From Rotaria socialis (Eukaryota; Rotifera; Eurotatoria; Philodinida; Philodinidae), in the NCBI GenBank assembly GCA_905331475.1, contig CAJNYU010001291.1:186001-250000 (forward strand): a stretch of 64,000 nucleotides of DNA, in the 5' to 3' direction. The translations under genes were made by a program, and so were the position numbers. The notes beneath the pieces were generated by a model that was not told the DNA's origin, searched no databases, and saw only the letters and a program-made list of their open reading frames with translations. Shown piece after piece: positions 60,836-64,000 of the stretch (positions are counted from its first letter, which is position 1; each line of letters begins with the position of its first letter).

Positions 60836-63241
60836 CTAAAATAAAATCTATACTATTATATGTATATTATTGAACAAGCAGTCAGGCATATATTCTATGT
60901 ACAAAAATATTCATGATCAATCGAAGAAGAAAGTCTATATAAAATAGAAAGCATAAAAGAAAAAGAATATCTCATCTCCATATGTTCTGAATCAATTGTG
61001 CAGTTGCTAAAAGTGCAAAGAAAAAGAAGGCAAAAATCAGCTGGACTCATATTATTCTTTATCAGTAGGACAAAAAGAGAGAGAGAAAGAATACAGAAGA
61101 CAAAGAATGATGGTAGTAATCTAGATCTGTTTTATTTTCATTATATGTATTGTCAAAGTGCAATATATCTAAAGTTCTTTTAGATGCTATCTTTATTTTA
61201 TTAGATCTATAATTGCTAATGTAAGTTTTTACTTCTTAAGAAAAGAACAAAAAAAAAAGAAAGAAAAAAAGAAATGGTATACTTGACTTAACATATCTAA
61301 AATCGCAAGACGATAGTTTCTTTTTTTGTCTTTATCGGAAAGACGAATAAATAGCGAATTTTCTTCAATGGAACAGAAAGGAAGCGGCACTATATTGAGT
61401 TTTTCGACTTTATAGAAAAAAAAGAAGCATCGGAAAAGCATAGCTTCAAGTGACATAGATATTTTTATGTCTTCCGTTCTTATCATCCAAAGCAAGTTGT
61501 TCCGTAAAAGAGTTTTTAAAGAGAGAAAAAGTATAGAGAGCAGAAAAAAAATGCAAGTGTTGTTTTTTCTATCATCGCCCCATCTAAAGTGTGATCAATT
61601 CAATGAGCATAGATGATTTTTTGACATGAACGAGCTGTGTTTAAGCATGCATGTATATGTCAGTCCTGTATAATCAAGACTGAAAAATGCGATTACTAAC
61701 AATTCAATTGACTTAAAAGAGAAGCACATCGATCGAGACAGAAATATTGACGAGGAACATTAGTCGTCGTAAGTTTGTTGTTGCAGTTTATCAGCACACG
61801 ATGATTGTAGAGGTGGAGCAGCGCGATTACTCATTCAAATGTATATAACTGTGTAGATCATTTCTCTGAAGAGCTGACAAAGTGAGATGTTGATTATGTG
61901 CGCATCAACTTCACAACAGCCGCGTGCTCCTTTGCGTGTTTTCATGAGAAAATAACTAACGGCATATATCATCCTCCTCTTCATTATTATCATGGTGACT
62001 AGCAAGCAGTTCCTACGCATAAATTATCCAATGAAGACTATTCGATCACATACATGTACACATAAACAAGATAAACTTTATACATAGTTCATACAAAAAA
62101 TCTTTTTACCCTTAAGGTACATACATATATGTAGCGTAGGATTATATATATATATTTATATCTACATATGCATTTATATATATATATATATATATATATG
62201 TGCATGTATAAAAGCATCTGGTATGAGATAGAACAAAATGAATAAAGAGAATTTGTTAGAATATTATTTGGCATTGAGTATGACCTTGTTAGGTAGGTCG
62301 ATAATGATTATGACTACATTTGTTAGTCAACTTTAGAGTAGTTTATAGTTAACTTGAACAAAAAAGTGGAGAGAAAAGAAAATAGAAAGTGTGTATACTC
62401 TTCTGTTCTTTATGAGTAAGTAAATACGACGACAAATAATGATTAGAATCCTAGTTAGACACGAAACATATACAAGGGTATTCTTCATTTTTTTTCTTTG
62501 TCGGCAATTCTGATTTTTGTGTTGTTAATAAAGCATTACATTGGTAGAAAATATTCTTCTAGTTCTCGTGTTTATTTTTCTCTTCGTTCGGATCAACAAG
62601 TAGATTATGCGTCGTTATTTCTTTTTTAGATATAAACTTGTTCTTTTTTTTTTACATAGAATTATTAAGAAAGGAAAAAATATTCTCCGTTTCATCTTTC
62701 TATTATTTTGTCGCAATTAATAAATTCGGAATAGAACAAAATCGTTGGTTATCTTTTATGTCAATATATCTCTATACATATATATCTATATAATATATAA
62801 TGAGTTTGTATCAAATACATCTATTAAGCAGGTCAATTTTTTGTATGCATGTTCTCCAAATCATTGGCAAATCAATATTGTATTGATCAGATCTTGATGA
62901 AGGGTACATGTAGTAGCAGAGATCTACTAAAACTGAAATACCATTCTGTCGAATAAATACCTTTAATGGGGTCGTCTCTCTCTCTCTCTTCTTTTTCTCT
63001 TTCTCTTTGTCTTCGTTACGTAGAAAACGTAATATTGTTTATCTTATCCAATATACGAGCCATTACACATTATACACACAATTGCCATGTTTGTCTTATC
63101 ATTGCATGATTCTTCATTCTAGGTAATGGCTGACATCCAATGCTGTTGGCAGTGGTCATATAGATGGCTGTTCAAGGCTCACAAACATCATCAAAGTCGT
63201 TCTATATTTATTTTTCACAAGATAAGATAAAATAAAACATT
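60836..63241. other. Non-coding stretch with microsatellites
   Basis: About 2.4 kb. A (TA)n run is at about 62173-62200 and a (TC)n run at about 62974-62990. The frames at 60998-61183, 61229-61495, 61835-62020 and 62089-62274 are low-complexity or unsupported. Sequence just left of 63242 should include the 5' UTR and promoter of the plus-strand gene that follows. Confidence 0.4.
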
Positions 63242-64000
63242 ATGGCTACAATGAAAATGACTCAAATGCTATCTGTACCCTTAAGTCGAGTGCGATCACC
63301 TAAACTTAAACGTCAAACACCTGTTGAAGATGAAACTGATGGTCAACAGCATAATCCACCACCAAAATCTATTGCATCTGATTATGAATCAAATTCATCT
63401 CGTTCTCTATCACCATACTGGCGTATTGTCATGGATCCTGAATCTTCGTCCAGTTATTTAGATGTACCTGAAACGACAAATAATAGTCGTCGATCATCAA
63501 ATAATAGTGTTGTACGTTTCACTCCACATGATGCATCGGATCTATGTTCTATTCTTGATATGACTGTAAATATTTGCATAATGAAATTATTTTTAAAAAG
63601 TCGAATCTTTGACTATTCTTTTTTTTCTTTCATTCTTCTAGTACGAATCAGAAAATCTTGAAAAAGCAATTATTAGCAATGATAAATATACTGTGCGTCG
63701 TATTATTGATATTCATCAAAATAAATTTAATTTTGTCAAAGATCGTACAAATTCAGTTCAAGCACAATCAGGTTTCCCTGTACAGCTCATGCCACAAACA
63801 CAACTGCCTGCACATCAAACAACATCATTTGGTTCACCATCAATAACAAGTAATACGGATTTATTAGAAGCTGTTAGTAAACAAGCATTAATTAGTGATG
63901 ATATGGATGAATTACCAACAATATCATCTCCAGAACAAAGTAATTCGCTGCATGATGCACCAAGTAATGTATTAACATATACAACGGGTCCACTTTCGGC
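63242..64000 (+). CDS. 5' part of an unidentified gene, cut by the window end
   Basis: Exon 1 (63242-63565, 108 codons) starts MATMKMTQMLSVPLSRVRSP and is Ser/Pro/Asn-rich and disordered, ending FTPHDASDLCSILDMT. A GTAAAT donor and a ttcttctAG acceptor remove a 76-nt intron. Exon 2 (63642 to the edge) continues YESENLEKAIISNDKYTVRR then IIDIHQNKFNFVKDRTNS and a long Ser/Gln-rich segment. The ENLEKAIISNDKYTVRRIID stretch resembles the first helix pair of an ankyrin repeat, so the protein may be an ankyrin-repeat adaptor or channel; that is a guess. Both exons are in phase and the composition is coding. The remainder lies outside the window. Confidence 0.7.

Noticed and set aside
1..64000. CRISPR arrays, bacterial operons or a defence island
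   Set aside because: The genes are intron-containing and metazoan; no spaced identical direct repeats and no prokaryotic genes were seen.

Overview
The window is AT-rich nuclear DNA from a small-genome invertebrate animal. Its genes are split by many short introns (mostly about 50-70 nt, GT-AG, one likely GC-AG). Gene content is metazoan: a p38-type MAP kinase, the deubiquitinase TRABID, a PP2A B55 subunit, COX10, an SLK-type Ste20 kinase, an alpha-arrestin and a TLC-domain protein. The short introns, AT-rich non-coding DNA, scattered small non-autonomous elements and an NHL-repeat gene fragment (a family strongly expanded in bdelloid rotifers) suggest a bdelloid rotifer such as Rotaria. That assignment is inference from gene style; no organism-specific marker was seen.

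Layout. 1-2.2 kb: non-coding, with two inverted blocks of a short repeat. 2.2-6.4 kb (minus): a 13-exon p38-type MAPK, with a roughly 0.9 kb repeat in its 2 kb intron. 6.4-16.5 kb: gene-poor and rich in relics. It holds a 106-bp hAT-type MITE with an 8-bp target duplication, two small orphan membrane-protein ORFs, a frameshifted coiled-coil gene fragment beside a GC-rich foldback, an NHL fragment and a second, shorter copy of the intronic repeat. 16.5-20.4 kb (minus): TRABID. 21.1-21.5 kb (minus): ribosomal protein P2, head-to-head with 22.0-29.0 kb (plus): PP2A B55, whose largest intron carries a roughly 1.66 kb inverted-repeat element. 29.8-30.5 kb (plus): an intronless single-domain FAD synthase. 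32.4-34.0 kb (minus): COX10. 36.5-37.6 kb (minus): an arrestin-domain protein. 39.3-42.1 kb (minus): an 825-residue glutamine-rich protein of unknown function. 43.3-45.2 kb (minus): a TLC-domain membrane protein. 46.0-55.9 kb (minus): an SLK/LOK-family kinase with a long coiled-coil tail and possibly alternative 3' ends. 55.9-63.2 kb: mostly non-coding, with a 49-codon ORF and one acidic terminal exon. 63.24 kb to the end (plus): the 5' part of an unidentified gene.

The genes do not form an operon or a pathway. They are independent housekeeping and signalling genes: stress kinase signalling, ubiquitin editing, translation, phosphatase targeting, FAD and heme A synthesis, arrestin-mediated trafficking and cortical/cytoskeletal kinase signalling. 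I did not find a coherent new multi-gene system. The most unusual items are the non-canonical T-A-Y activation motif of the p38-like kinase, the foldback elements, the coiled-coil relic and the large Q-rich protein.
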